A stretch of DNA of 25,962 nt from a virus, in IMG/VR virus record IMGVR_UViG_3300030333_005778, positions 1 through 25,962 of that record. One strand, 5' to 3'. The notes under the pieces are model-generated. The model was given only the letters and a program-made list of their open reading frames with translations, had not been told where the DNA came from and ran no database searches. The position numbers were made by a program, and so were the translations under genes. Below, one piece after another: positions 1 to 7,348 of the stretch. Within the stretch, counting starts at the first letter, position 1. Each line of letters begins with the position of its first letter.

Positions 1-429
1 CGAGTTTTAGAGAGAGAAGTAGAGAACTACAAGAAACTTGTCAAGGAAAAAAGAGCACTAGGAGAACTAGACCATCCAGAATCTTCTATCGTTAATCTTG
101 CTAATGCCTCCCACATTGTTACAGCGGTGTGGTTTGAGGGCAAAGATGTTATGGGCAAGATTAAAGTACTTGAGACACCAGCAGGAAAAACACTTCGAGC
201 GCTTGTTGAAGGAGGATGTCAAGTGGGCATCTCCTCCCGTGGTTTGGGAACCGTTGATGAGAATAATGGAGCCGCAAGAGTGAATGATGATTTTCAGTTG
301 ATTTGCTTTGACATGGTTTCTGAGCCATCCACAACTGGCGCTTTTATGATGAAAGAAAATAAAGAACCAAACATGTGGACCAAGGCGGACAAGATCAATA
401 GACTTTTAAATGATATTGTAAAGGACTAG
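1..429 (+). CDS. 21: Prohead core protein protease, T4 gp21-like (5' end cut off by window)
   Basis: This is the C-terminal 142 residues of a gene that begins before the window. Frame 1 is open from base 1 to the TAG at 427-429. The fragment shows GELDHP with the candidate catalytic His at fragment residue 25 (bases 73-75) and VGISSRG with the candidate catalytic Ser at residue 78 or 79. The His-Ser spacing of 53-54 residues fits T4 gp21, where the pair is about 55 residues apart. In this family the serine protease sits inside the prohead, cuts scaffold and capsid N-termini after short hydrophobic-x-Glu sites, and digests itself. The scaffold and major capsid genes that would be its substrates lie downstream at 4463 and 5489, in the same 21-22-23 order as T4 but with about 4 kb inserted between 21 and 22. 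Confidence 0.9.
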   Translation, partial: RVLEREVENYKKLVKEKRALGELDHPESSIVNLANASHIVTAVWFEGKDVMGKIKVLETPAGKTLRALVEGGCQVGISSRGLGTVDENNGAARVNDDFQLICFDMVSEPSTTGAFMMKENKEPNMWTKADKINRLLNDIVKD

Positions 430-430
430 A

Positions 431-847
431 ATGAAAAAGAGCGAATTTAAAGAAATGATTAAAGAAGGTGTCAAGGAGGTTCTCGTTGAGGAGGGTGTCC
501 TTAAGGGCGTTATTTCTGAAGTCGTAAAAGCAGTGGGCGTAATCCAAGCAGAACAAAAGCTGAACACCCCCGAACAAAGCTCCGCACACCAAGCCAGTGT
601 ACAGGCAGCAGAGAAGCAGAAACAAAAACTAGCCGAGACAAGAAAGAAAATGCTTGATGCGATTGGCAAAGATTCTTTTGGCGGTGTAGATCTTTTCGAA
701 GGAACAACCCCAATTAGTAAAGCAGGCAACCCATCCGCGCCATCTGGACCTTCATCTGCCCTTGAGGGGGTTGCCCCTGATGATGAGGGTGTTGATATTT
801 CTGGCTTTTTGGATGGGGCAAAAATATGGAAACAGTTGCTAAAATAG
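431..847 (+). CDS. Unknown charged helical protein, head module
   Basis: I do not recognise this 138-residue protein. It starts one base after the protease stop, so it is probably translationally coupled to it. Residues 1-40 (MKKSEFKEMIKEGVKEVLVE...) look like a Lys/Glu-rich amphipathic helix. Residues 41-80 are Gln/Ala/Lys rich and probably helical. Residues 95-125 are Pro/Gly/Ser rich and probably disordered, and the protein ends in a short hydrophobic helix (IWKQLLK). No cysteine, signal peptide or membrane segment is seen. A small, charged, helix-rich protein beside the prohead protease could be a minor core or scaffold protein, but that rests on position only. Confidence 0.75.
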   Translation: MKKSEFKEMIKEGVKEVLVEEGVLKGVISEVVKAVGVIQAEQKLNTPEQSSAHQASVQAAEKQKQKLAETRKKMLDAIGKDSFGGVDLFEGTTPISKAGNPSAPSGPSSALEGVAPDDEGVDISGFLDGAKIWKQLLK

Positions 848-854
848 GAAACCA

Positions 855-1091
855 ATGAGAAAGAGAGCCAAGCCGGTTAACGTAGAAGTTACACCAAGAA
901 AAAATGAATCTCCTGAGAGAATGATCAAGAGGTTTATTAAAAAAGTCAAAAAGGAAGGTGTCCTTGATGAGTGGCGAGAAAAACACATGTTCTTTGAGAA
1001 GCCAACAGACAAGCGCCGCAGAAAGAAAAAAGAGCGCAACAGAGTTTTAAAAAGGCTCCAAAGAGAATACAATGCTAAATATAGAGACTAG
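855..1091 (+). CDS. rpsU: Phage-encoded small ribosomal subunit protein bS21
   Basis: The 78-residue product matches bacterial bS21 along its length: an N-terminal strand (VNVEVTPRKNESPERMIKRF), a helix ending KKEGVLDEWREK, the signature FFEKPTDKRRRKKKER, and a basic C-terminal helix. Bacterial bS21 is about 70 residues, so this is full length. bS21 binds the 30S platform near the 3' end of 16S rRNA, close to the anti-Shine-Dalgarno. Some aquatic phages are known to carry bS21 genes, which are thought to replace the host protein on ribosomes and favour phage messages. Here it lies inside the head operon, with AGGA about 8 bases before the ATG and 11 bases before the next gene, so it would be made late with the virion proteins. 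Confidence 0.9.
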   Translation: MRKRAKPVNVEVTPRKNESPERMIKRFIKKVKKEGVLDEWREKHMFFEKPTDKRRRKKKERNRVLKRLQREYNAKYRD

Positions 1092-1102
1092 GAGAAAATA
1101 AA

Positions 1103-1606
1103 ATGTCGTTATACAATCCAAGAGCAAGCGGGCTAGGAAACTCAGCAGCATATCAAGTTTCGGGAAAGCCTTACTTAACAGGCTCAATTATTGAAGCAGA
1201 GGGGTCTGCTGCTTTTGCTTCAAGAAACGAATACAAAGTTGAGTTTCCAAATGTAACTAAATACGTTAAGGTTATTAATAATTGCACAGCTAGTGAGTTA
1301 GCAGTTTATTTTGTCCCAAAAGCAACTGCCCCAGCGGCGATTAACGGTATACACTATTATGTTATACCAGCAGCAATTACCAGCAACAATCCTACAACAG
1401 GCTCTTTTGACGCATATCTTAAGTGTAAAGAGTTGTACATTACAGCAGCACCTATTGGTGGATTAGTTTCGGGACCCGCCGCAGGTGCCGTTAACGCAGG
1501 ATCATTTGCTGTATATGCTGAACTTACTCATATTCCTGCCGAAGATATGTACGCTTTAACTGGATCTGGAATTAGTGTTTCTAGATATAGTGATGGTCAA
1601 CACTAA
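1103..1606 (+). CDS. Probable small virion protein (head decoration or accessory)
   Basis: This 167-residue protein starts MSLYNPRASGLGNSAAYQVS and follows a clear AGGAG. It is rich in Ala, Gly, Ser, Thr and Tyr with alternating short beta-strand-like stretches, no signal peptide, no membrane helix and only two Cys. That composition is typical of small beta-rich virion proteins such as decoration or fibre-adaptor proteins. It closes the protease-ORF-bS21 block, is followed by a terminator, and precedes the fibre-like gene. I do not recognise a named family; the head-surface role is an inference from position and composition. Confidence 0.6.
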   Translation: MSLYNPRASGLGNSAAYQVSGKPYLTGSIIEAEGSAAFASRNEYKVEFPNVTKYVKVINNCTASELAVYFVPKATAPAAINGIHYYVIPAAITSNNPTTGSFDAYLKCKELYITAAPIGGLVSGPAAGAVNAGSFAVYAELTHIPAEDMYALTGSGISVSRYSDGQH

Positions 1607-1688
1607 TATTTTTTATCAATCCTTTCCTGTGATTATGACAAAATACTTGAATAAGTAATTTTATCAAGTCACAAATCTCACTTTCAAA

Positions 1689-1699
1689 ACTATTTATAT
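1689..1699 (+). promoter_or_regulatory. Shared intergenic motif copy A (ACTATTTATAT)
   Basis: The 11-mer lies 102 bases before the fibre-like gene, upstream of the terminator at 1721. The same word occurs at 13279 and 15092, with close variants at 4407, 10185 and 7408. On the - strand it contains TATAAATA, the T4 late promoter core. Whether it acts on the + strand, the - strand or as RNA is not known. Confidence 0.45.
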
Positions 1700-1720
1700 G
1701 TGAGCACAATCTCGTGCTTC

Positions 1721-1745
1721 AAGCGCCTTCTGGCGCTTTTTCTTT
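1721..1745 (+). terminator. Intrinsic terminator after the bS21 block
   Basis: A perfect 6-bp GC-rich stem AGCGCC/GGCGCT (1722-1727 with 1732-1737) and a TTCT loop are followed by TTTTTCTTT. It ends transcription from the protease/bS21 block before the fibre-like gene. Confidence 0.85.
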
Positions 1746-1790
1746 AACTTAATCTAAAATTTAATAATAAATCTATGGGAGGATTTACAT

Positions 1791-4055
1791 ATGGCTGCAT
1801 TTACTGTATCTCAATACGGAAAATTTGTTTCTCTCCAGAATAATTCTGGATCTGCCGATGCTGCTGCCCCAAACGGAGGGATTTATCTCTTCGCCTCTGG
1901 TGCTGTTGGATCTGCTAGACTTTACCTTCAAAACGAGGGTGGTACTGTTACCGACCTCGCTAAAGCTGTAGACATTGATGCGTTTACTGCTGGCTCAAGC
2001 CTTCACCAGACACAAGACCACTTCTTGTTCTCTGACAATGGAACTGAGAAGAAAATTACCTTCTCCGATCTTGAAGACGCTATCTTCGGGAATGTCTCCG
2101 GCGATGCCGCAATCGCTGCTGGCGGTGCTTTGACAATTGCTAATGACGCTGTTGAGCAAGCAATGATTGCTGATGACGCTGTTGGAGCTGATCAATTAGC
2201 TGCTAACGCTGTTGTCAATGCCTCTATTGCTTCCAATGCTGCAATCGATATGGACAAGCTTGATGGTGGATCTTTGGCTTCTTCTTTAAGTGACCTTGCT
2301 CAAGGTGACTTGCTTTATGCTGGAGATGTTGATGATTCTAACAACATCAAGTCTATCACGTTCTCTGACCTCGAAGACGCTATCTTCGGAAATGTCTCCG
2401 GCGATGTCGCAGTCGCAGCAGGTGGTGCTGTCACCATCCAAGCTGATGCTGTTGAAAGCGGAATGCTCAACGACAATGTTATTTCTGGTCAAACAGAATT
2501 AGCTTCTGACGGACTTGCTGCTGCCGATGAGATGATGATCTCTGACGGTGGAACCCTTAAGAAGATCGGCGTTGACAATCTTATGAAAGATGCGCCGGGA
2601 CTTCTTGCTGCTGCTGATGTGGCTGTCGGCGATGACCACTTCATGTTTCTCGATGGCGGCGCAACTGGCGATGCTAAGACTGAATCTGTTGCAGACCTTA
2701 TGACTGCTGTTGCAGGTGATGGTCTTGCTGCTTCTTCTGGTGTTCTTGCCGTTCAGGCTTCTGGTTCTGTAGTACTCAGCTCCGATAAGCTTGGGATTTC
2801 CGGATCCATTGCTGGCGATGGTCTTACCTATGCCGGAGGGGTTAACAGTATTTCAAGCCTTAAACTCGACATCTCCGAATACAGTGATGTTGCAGTCGCC
2901 TCTGGTGACAAGTTCTTAATGCTTGATTCTAATGGGTCTACCCACCAACTTGAAAGCGTTGATGATATTTCTACTTTTATGGCAGGTGATGGTCTTGCTG
3001 CTTCTTCTGGTGTTCTTGCTGTTCAAGTTGACGACACTGGTATTGAGCTTAACTCTGATGCTCTCCGCCTCAAGGACAATGGTGTTACTCTTGCTAAGAT
3101 GGCAGGTATCACTAGAGGTTCTATCATCGTAGGTGATTCATCTGGTGACCCTTCACTTCTTGCAAAAGGTTCTGCTGCCCAGTTCCTCCAATCTGATGGA
3201 ACTGATCCGTCTTATGTAACAATTTCTGGTGACGCTACTGTGGCTGCTGGTGGTGCTCTTACAATCGCTAACGACGCTGTTGAACAAGCAATGATTGCAG
3301 ACGACGCTGTTGGTGCTGACCAATTGGCTGCTAACGCTGTTGTCAATGCTTCTGTTGCATCTAACGCCGCTATTGAGGGAACAAAGTTGAACCTCAACGT
3401 TGATATGGGCGGAAACTTCCAAATCGGTAACCAGTCTGACGATGTTGCTGCTTTTGGTGGACCAATCAAGGTTGGCGGAAACTCAATCTTTGACGGCGGA
3501 AGCAATAGCTCCATCACATTCGATGGCTCCGGAAACACTCAGGCTGTTAATAACCTCACTGTTGGTACTGACGGCGGTGGAAAGCAGTTCACTGTTCACG
3601 GCGCAGCTGCAAATGAGTTTATGCGTTACGTACCGGGCGACAACCAGTTGAAATTCCAAGACTCTTCCAGTGGAACTATCTTGACTCTTGGTGGTGATGC
3701 AACTGGCGAGTACGCTGTGGATGTTACAGAGGGGTCAAACAACATTAATAAGATCCGTGCTGCCGCATTCGTTACTTACTCGGATGAAAGTTTAAAGCAA
3801 GATGTTCAAACAATGAACACTGCTCTTGATACTATCATGTCCTTGAATGGTGTTGAGTTTACTTGGAAAAACTCCGGTGAAAGAGACTTCGGTTTCATCG
3901 CTCAAGACGTTCAAGCTGTGCTTCCAAAGGCTGTTCACGTAGCATCTGATGGAGTACAGGGGGTTGACTATTCAAGACTTACTTCGGTTCTTGTTGAGGC
4001 TGTTAAGGCACAGCAAGTTCAGATTGAAGAATTGAAAACACTCCTCAAGAAGTAA
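1791..4055 (+). CDS. Fibre- or spike-like virion protein with C-terminal Peptidase_S74 chaperone domain
   Basis: The protein has 754 residues and a GGGAGGA site 7 bases before the ATG. The shaft (about 60-570) is low in charge, rich in Ala/Gly/Asp/Ser, and built from repeated units such as SDLEDAIFGNVSGD and AGDGLAASSGVLAVQ, as in trimeric phage fibres. The last 91 residues are an intramolecular chaperone domain: SDESLK places Ser664 five residues before Lys669, the Ser-Lys spacing of the autocleavage site in endosialidase-type S74 domains. GFIAQDVQAVLPKAV and the helix-rich end (residues 735-754) also fit the family. In known members the domain directs trimer folding and then cuts itself off. 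The gene lies in the head module rather than beside tail-fibre genes, so it could be a head fibre or a tail fibre encoded away from the baseplate block. The receptor is unknown. Confidence 0.85.
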   Translation: MAAFTVSQYGKFVSLQNNSGSADAAAPNGGIYLFASGAVGSARLYLQNEGGTVTDLAKAVDIDAFTAGSSLHQTQDHFLFSDNGTEKKITFSDLEDAIFGNVSGDAAIAAGGALTIANDAVEQAMIADDAVGADQLAANAVVNASIASNAAIDMDKLDGGSLASSLSDLAQGDLLYAGDVDDSNNIKSITFSDLEDAIFGNVSGDVAVAAGGAVTIQADAVESGMLNDNVISGQTELASDGLAAADEMMISDGGTLKKIGVDNLMKDAPGLLAAADVAVGDDHFMFLDGGATGDAKTESVADLMTAVAGDGLAASSGVLAVQASGSVVLSSDKLGISGSIAGDGLTYAGGVNSISSLKLDISEYSDVAVASGDKFLMLDSNGSTHQLESVDDISTFMAGDGLAASSGVLAVQVDDTGIELNSDALRLKDNGVTLAKMAGITRGSIIVGDSSGDPSLLAKGSAAQFLQSDGTDPSYVTISGDATVAAGGALTIANDAVEQAMIADDAVGADQLAANAVVNASVASNAAIEGTKLNLNVDMGGNFQIGNQSDDVAAFGGPIKVGGNSIFDGGSNSSITFDGSGNTQAVNNLTVGTDGGGKQFTVHGAAANEFMRYVPGDNQLKFQDSSSGTILTLGGDATGEYAVDVTEGSNNINKIRAAAFVTYSDESLKQDVQTMNTALDTIMSLNGVEFTWKNSGERDFGFIAQDVQAVLPKAVHVASDGVQGVDYSRLTSVLVEAVKAQQVQIEELKTLLKK
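2103..2246 (+). repeat. 48-codon internal repeat, copy 1
   Basis: This encodes DAAIAAGGALTIANDAVEQA... and matches the copy at 3231-3374 in 45 of 48 residues, while many third codon positions differ. Just upstream, the FSDLEDAIFGNVSGD unit starting at 2058 recurs exactly 300 bases later at 2358. These are shaft repeats of the fibre-like protein. Confidence 0.85.
2712..2749 (+). repeat. 38-bp exact direct repeat, copy 1
   Basis: The 38 bases are identical to 2982-3019, in the same frame, and encode AGDGLAASSGVLA. The spacing is 270 bases (90 codons). Unlike the 48-codon repeats, this pair has no synonymous differences. Confidence 0.9.
2982..3019 (+). repeat. 38-bp exact direct repeat, copy 2
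   Basis: Identical to 2712-2749 and in the same reading frame. Recombination between the two would delete exactly 90 codons in frame, shortening the fibre shaft without breaking the gene. Confidence 0.9.
3231..3374 (+). repeat. 48-codon internal repeat, copy 2
   Basis: Second copy of the unit at 2103-2246, offset by 1128 bases (376 codons). The protein is nearly identical but many codons are synonymously changed, so the duplication looks old and held by selection on the protein. Confidence 0.85.
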
Positions 4056-4070
4056 TACTTTTTGATAACC

Positions 4071-4110
4071 GAGGGCAGGGATCTGCGGATCTCTGCCCTC
4101 ACCTTCTTTG
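4071..4110 (+). terminator. Strong hairpin after the fibre-like gene, possible terminator
   Basis: A 13-bp stem (4071-4083 with 4088-4100, one G-T pair) with a TGCG loop lies 15 bases after the fibre stop codon. The tail ACCTTCTTTG is a poor U-tract, so termination may be partial. The hairpin ends 12 bases before the next ATG, where a ribosome binding site would be, so it may instead protect mRNA or control translation. Confidence 0.6.
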
Positions 4111-4112
4111 TT

Positions 4113-4367
4113 ATGAAAATTAAAGAGAGAACTGACATTATTCGATATCTTAAAGAAAACGATCCCAGTTATCGTATTGAAGACAATATCGTGTTCGCTC
4201 CCAAAGCTTTCCTTATTAACACCGTTATTCAATGGTGCTATCATCAAATAAATGCAAACAAAATGCAACCCAATGAGATGGAGTTTTATCTAGTGTCTAT
4301 TGAAGGTTTTTTGCAAGATAACAACAATCTTTATTGGGATAAAGATGGTAACTTAGTGATTTCATAA
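4113..4367 (+). CDS. Small orphan protein between two hairpins
   Basis: I do not recognise this 84-residue product (MKIKERTDIIRYLKENDPSY...). I chose the ATG at 4113; an upstream in-frame TTG at 4062 would translate through the 13-bp hairpin. No Shine-Dalgarno is visible before 4113. The sequence looks globular: a charged N-terminal helix, a mixed hydrophobic/aromatic middle (INTVIQWCYHQINANKM) and an end with Asn/Asp turns (NNNLYWDKDGNLVIS). It has one Cys and no membrane segment or signal peptide. It stands alone between the fibre and scaffold genes, with a terminator-like hairpin before it and a terminator across its stop codon, so it seems to be a separate expression unit. Confidence 0.6.
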   Translation: MKIKERTDIIRYLKENDPSYRIEDNIVFAPKAFLINTVIQWCYHQINANKMQPNEMEFYLVSIEGFLQDNNNLYWDKDGNLVIS

Positions 4368-4386
4368 ACTAAGTTATTATTTTTTT
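4349..4386 (+). terminator. Intrinsic terminator spanning the stop codon of the small orphan gene
   Basis: A perfect 9-bp inverted repeat TAACTTAGT/ACTAAGTTA (4349-4357 with 4368-4376) has its 10-base loop holding the TAA stop. It is followed by TTATTTTTTT. The stem is AT-rich but the T-run is good. Confidence 0.7.
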
Positions 4387-4406
4387 GTATTTTTGCTTTT
4401 TTTACA

Positions 4407-4417
4407 ACTATTTACTA
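4407..4417 (+). promoter_or_regulatory. Shared intergenic motif copy B (ACTATTTACTA)
   Basis: It sits directly after the terminator at 4349-4386 and 56 bases before the scaffold ATG, where a promoter for the scaffold/capsid unit would be expected. The 11-mer is identical to the copy before the sheath gene at 10185. TTGTAT at 4385 lies 18 bases before TATTTA, but the other copies mostly lack a -35-like partner. Confidence 0.5.
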
Positions 4418-4462
4418 CGACGCAAAACGTCTATTTGCGACCAAATATTAGGAGATTATATA

Positions 4463-5467
4463 ATGTCATCAATGTTAGATCAAGCAATTGTCGATGCAAA
4501 GGCACTCAAAGAAGCAGCTATTAAAAGCGCAGAGTCAAGTATTGTTGAGAAATATTCCCAAGAGATTAGGGAAGCGGTTGATATCATGCTCAACCAAGAA
4601 GAGGTAATCAGCGAGGAAGAACAAGGCGCAGTTTCGGATATGCCCTTGGCAGCTTCCGACACCTCTACCCCACCAACTAGTGGAGAGGGAGAAATCATCG
4701 AGCTTGATTTTCAGGAGCTAGAGCAAATGATTGATCAGGAGCTGAACGGAGAGGAAGAACCGGACGAAATGACTGATCGCCACGAATTTTCTGATGAAGA
4801 ACTTGAAGATGACGAGGACCTTCAAGAGGGCAGTGAGATTGATTTAACTAATTTATTTGAGGATGAAGAGATCGACCTAAAAGAGGATTCCTCTGAAGAA
4901 TTGGATGAAAAACTAACACTTGACCTCCATCCAGAAAAGTCTGGCTTCTTAGGAACGCCAACCTCCCAAGTCGATGATGCTTACGAAGAGTATAAAGCTC
5001 TGAAGGCACACGCTGAAGATGATATGGGTGATGAATTAGACAAACTCAAAGAATCTGTCGAGGCACTTGAAGTAGAAAAGAGAGAACTTCAAGACAAACT
5101 CCAGACGCTTCAGTCCAACACCAAACACATTGAGGACGTTGTTCTCAAATTAAAAAATGCTCTGAACGAAACCTCAGTTCAGAACGCAAAGCTACTTTAC
5201 ACAAACGAAGCATTAACTAGCGACTCGTTGAATGGGCGACAAAAAGATAAAGTTGTCGAAGCTATCTCAAATGCGAAAACTGTTGAAGAAGCAAAGGTAA
5301 TCTTTGAAACCCTTCAAAGCACGGTGAGTGGTGCTCAAAAAGAGTCCCCGAAAACACTAAGCGAGGCGGTTAGTAGGAAATCTACTTTATTACCACAAAC
5401 TAAAGAGGCTAAACAACCTGTTGATCCACGTATCAATAGAATGCGTAGATTAGCCGGATTAAACTAA
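4463..5467 (+). CDS. 22: Prohead core scaffold protein, T4 gp22-like
   Basis: The product is 334 residues from the ATG at 4463, which has TAGGAG before it; an in-frame TTG at 4385 would add 26 residues from terminator-proximal sequence and is unlikely. The N-terminal half is very acidic (Glu/Asp runs around residues 90-160). A coiled coil covers about 190-235 (LEVEKRELQDKLQTLQ). The region LYTNEALTSDSLNGRQKDKV followed by EAISNAKTVEEAKVIFETLQ is the conserved part of gp22-type scaffolds. In T4, gp22 forms the inner core on which the capsid assembles and is then digested by gp21. The gene lies 21 bases before the major capsid gene, matching the T4 order 22-23. It probably starts a transcription unit at motif copy B. 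Confidence 0.85.
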   Translation: MSSMLDQAIVDAKALKEAAIKSAESSIVEKYSQEIREAVDIMLNQEEVISEEEQGAVSDMPLAASDTSTPPTSGEGEIIELDFQELEQMIDQELNGEEEPDEMTDRHEFSDEELEDDEDLQEGSEIDLTNLFEDEEIDLKEDSSEELDEKLTLDLHPEKSGFLGTPTSQVDDAYEEYKALKAHAEDDMGDELDKLKESVEALEVEKRELQDKLQTLQSNTKHIEDVVLKLKNALNETSVQNAKLLYTNEALTSDSLNGRQKDKVVEAISNAKTVEEAKVIFETLQSTVSGAQKESPKTLSEAVSRKSTLLPQTKEAKQPVDPRINRMRRLAGLN

Positions 5468-5488
5468 CTTTAAAGGAGAAATAAAACT

Positions 5489-7321
5489 ATGTCAGTTTTA
5501 GATAAATTAACAGAAGGCATTGTTAATCGTGACCTCCAAAAAGAAGGTGCAGCCCTACTCAACAAGTGGGAAAAAACCGGACTTTTAGAGGGTATTGACA
5601 GTGACCAGAAAAAAGACGGAATGGCTCGTTTGCTTGAAAACCAAGCAAAAGAACTACTTCGTGAAGCAGCGTCATCCATGGCAGGTGGAGATGTTGAGGG
5701 TTTTGCATCAGTTGCATTCCCAATCGTTCGCCGTGTATTCGGTAACTTGATCGCTAACGACCTTGTGAGCGTTCAACCAATGAGCCTCCCATCGGGACTC
5801 ATCTTCTTCCTTGACTTCACCTACGGAGCACCAGCTCAAAGACTTGGTAATGTTAATGGAGATTCACTTTACGGTGGTGGAGTTGTTGGGCAACAGTTGA
5901 CCGGAGGTGTTGACTTGGATGGCAGAGACAATACATATGGTCTCCTCAACCAAGAAAAAGGACCATACGGTCTCAACAATGGCTATTCTAGCCCAACAGC
6001 ATCTGCAACAATCGAACTCGAAGCTGATGGAACAAGCGACGGTATGTTCCTTGTTGCTTCTGGTACCGTTGGAGCTACAGCAGGAGAGGGAGATCACCCA
6101 CTCAGCGCAGCAAACCAAGACAAGCTTAATAAGTTGGCTCGTTACGATGCTGACCTTCAAGACAAAGCCGTTGTCATTATTGAGATCACAGGTTCTTCTC
6201 AGTTTGCTCAACTTGATGTTAACAATCTCGTTTCTCTTAACACAACAACAAAGAAGACTACTTGTGATTTAGTTAGAAGACTAACTGAAGTTGCTTCTGG
6301 TTCTGCTGGAAGTGATCCATCTGTATCTACGTTTAAGCTTAAACTTGTTTTTGCTTCTACGGCTTCCGCTGGAGCAACAGTTTCTCTTGCGGGTGTTGCT
6401 GAAAACGCAGCGCAGATGGTAAACAACATTACAGGTTCTGACACCGCTCTTGGATTCGCAATTGATGATAACTTCACTAATTCGACATTCGGAAATCCGG
6501 GCGCAGTTGTTGGTACAAGCACTTGGGAACTTGAAGATCAGGCAGAAATCCCAGAAATCGACATCAAGGTTGATTCTGTTGCGGTTACTGCTCAGACAAA
6601 GAAGCTCAAGGCTAAGTGGACTCCAGAATTGGGTCAAGACCTCAACGCTTATCATAACCTTGATGCAGAAGTTGAGCTTACAAGCATTCTCTCTGAGCAA
6701 ATTGCTCTTGAGATTGATCGTGAGATTCTTGAAGACCTTATTAAGGGTGCCACTGCTGGAACTCAATACTGGTCGCGCCGTCCGGGTAAGTTTGTAACAC
6801 GTAACTCAGGTGCTCAGGTTGGTGGAAACCAGTCGAACGAGTCCTTGATGGGTGCTGACTTCACCGGTACTGTTTCTGAATGGTATGAAACCCTTGCAGA
6901 AACCATTAACGATGTATCGGCTCAAATCCACAGAAAGACACTTCGCGGTGGTGCAAACTTCGTTGTTGTATCTCCAGAGGTTGCTAACATCCTTGAGTTC
7001 ACTGCTGGCTTCAGAGCAAGCGTAACTCACGATGCTGACCGTGGATCTATTGGAGCTGTTAACGTTGGATCCTTGAGCAAGAAGTATGACGTATACGTCG
7101 ATCCTTACTTCCCAAGAAACGTTGTTCTTGTTGGGCGTAAAGGTGGATCATTCCTCGAAAGTGGATATGTGTACGCACCATATGTACCGCTTCAGGTAAC
7201 TCCAACTATCTTCGGTGTAGAGGACTTCGTACCTCGTAAGGGTGTAATGACCCGTTACGCTAAGAAGATGGTTAGACCTGATATGTATGGTCTCGTTATC
7301 TGCCAAGATCTTAACGGATAA
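5489..7321 (+). CDS. 23: Major capsid protein, T4 gp23-like (HK97 fold)
   Basis: The protein has 610 residues and a strong AAAGGAG site. The N-terminus resembles the gp23 propeptide (LLNKWEKTGLLEG; ARLLENQAKELL), followed by VRRVFGNLIANDLVSVQPMS, the gp23 entry to the capsid fold. The C-terminal third has RGGANFVVVSPEVANILE, YDVYVDPYF and APYVPLQVTPTIFGVEDF, typical of gp23. T4 gp23 is 521 residues, so about 90 residues are inserted, mainly in the Gly/Ser/Thr-rich region around 120-300. The protein should form the hexameric shell and be trimmed by the gp21-like protease; LLEG near residue 33 and LLREAAS near residue 57 contain plausible hydrophobic-x-Glu cut sites. A strong terminator follows. 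No separate gp24-type vertex protein is seen in the window. Confidence 0.93.
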   Translation: MSVLDKLTEGIVNRDLQKEGAALLNKWEKTGLLEGIDSDQKKDGMARLLENQAKELLREAASSMAGGDVEGFASVAFPIVRRVFGNLIANDLVSVQPMSLPSGLIFFLDFTYGAPAQRLGNVNGDSLYGGGVVGQQLTGGVDLDGRDNTYGLLNQEKGPYGLNNGYSSPTASATIELEADGTSDGMFLVASGTVGATAGEGDHPLSAANQDKLNKLARYDADLQDKAVVIIEITGSSQFAQLDVNNLVSLNTTTKKTTCDLVRRLTEVASGSAGSDPSVSTFKLKLVFASTASAGATVSLAGVAENAAQMVNNITGSDTALGFAIDDNFTNSTFGNPGAVVGTSTWELEDQAEIPEIDIKVDSVAVTAQTKKLKAKWTPELGQDLNAYHNLDAEVELTSILSEQIALEIDREILEDLIKGATAGTQYWSRRPGKFVTRNSGAQVGGNQSNESLMGADFTGTVSEWYETLAETINDVSAQIHRKTLRGGANFVVVSPEVANILEFTAGFRASVTHDADRGSIGAVNVGSLSKKYDVYVDPYFPRNVVLVGRKGGSFLESGYVYAPYVPLQVTPTIFGVEDFVPRKGVMTRYAKKMVRPDMYGLVICQDLNG

Positions 7322-7348
7322 TTCCGCTAGACTTAGCTAACGCAAGGA

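Noticed and set aside
406-855. A 149-codon open frame on the - strand
   Set aside because: It is antisense to the 138-residue gene at 431 and half of the bS21 gap, has low-complexity Phe/Ser/Cys composition typical of a shadow frame, and no ribosome binding site.
4062-4112. Upstream in-frame TTG start for the small orphan gene
   Set aside because: The added 17 residues would be encoded by the 13-bp hairpin itself, and no ribosome binding site precedes the TTG.
4385-4462. Upstream in-frame TTG start for the scaffold gene
   Set aside because: It lies in the U-tract of the preceding terminator and would add a Phe/Tyr-rich leader. The ATG at 4463 has TAGGAG at good spacing.
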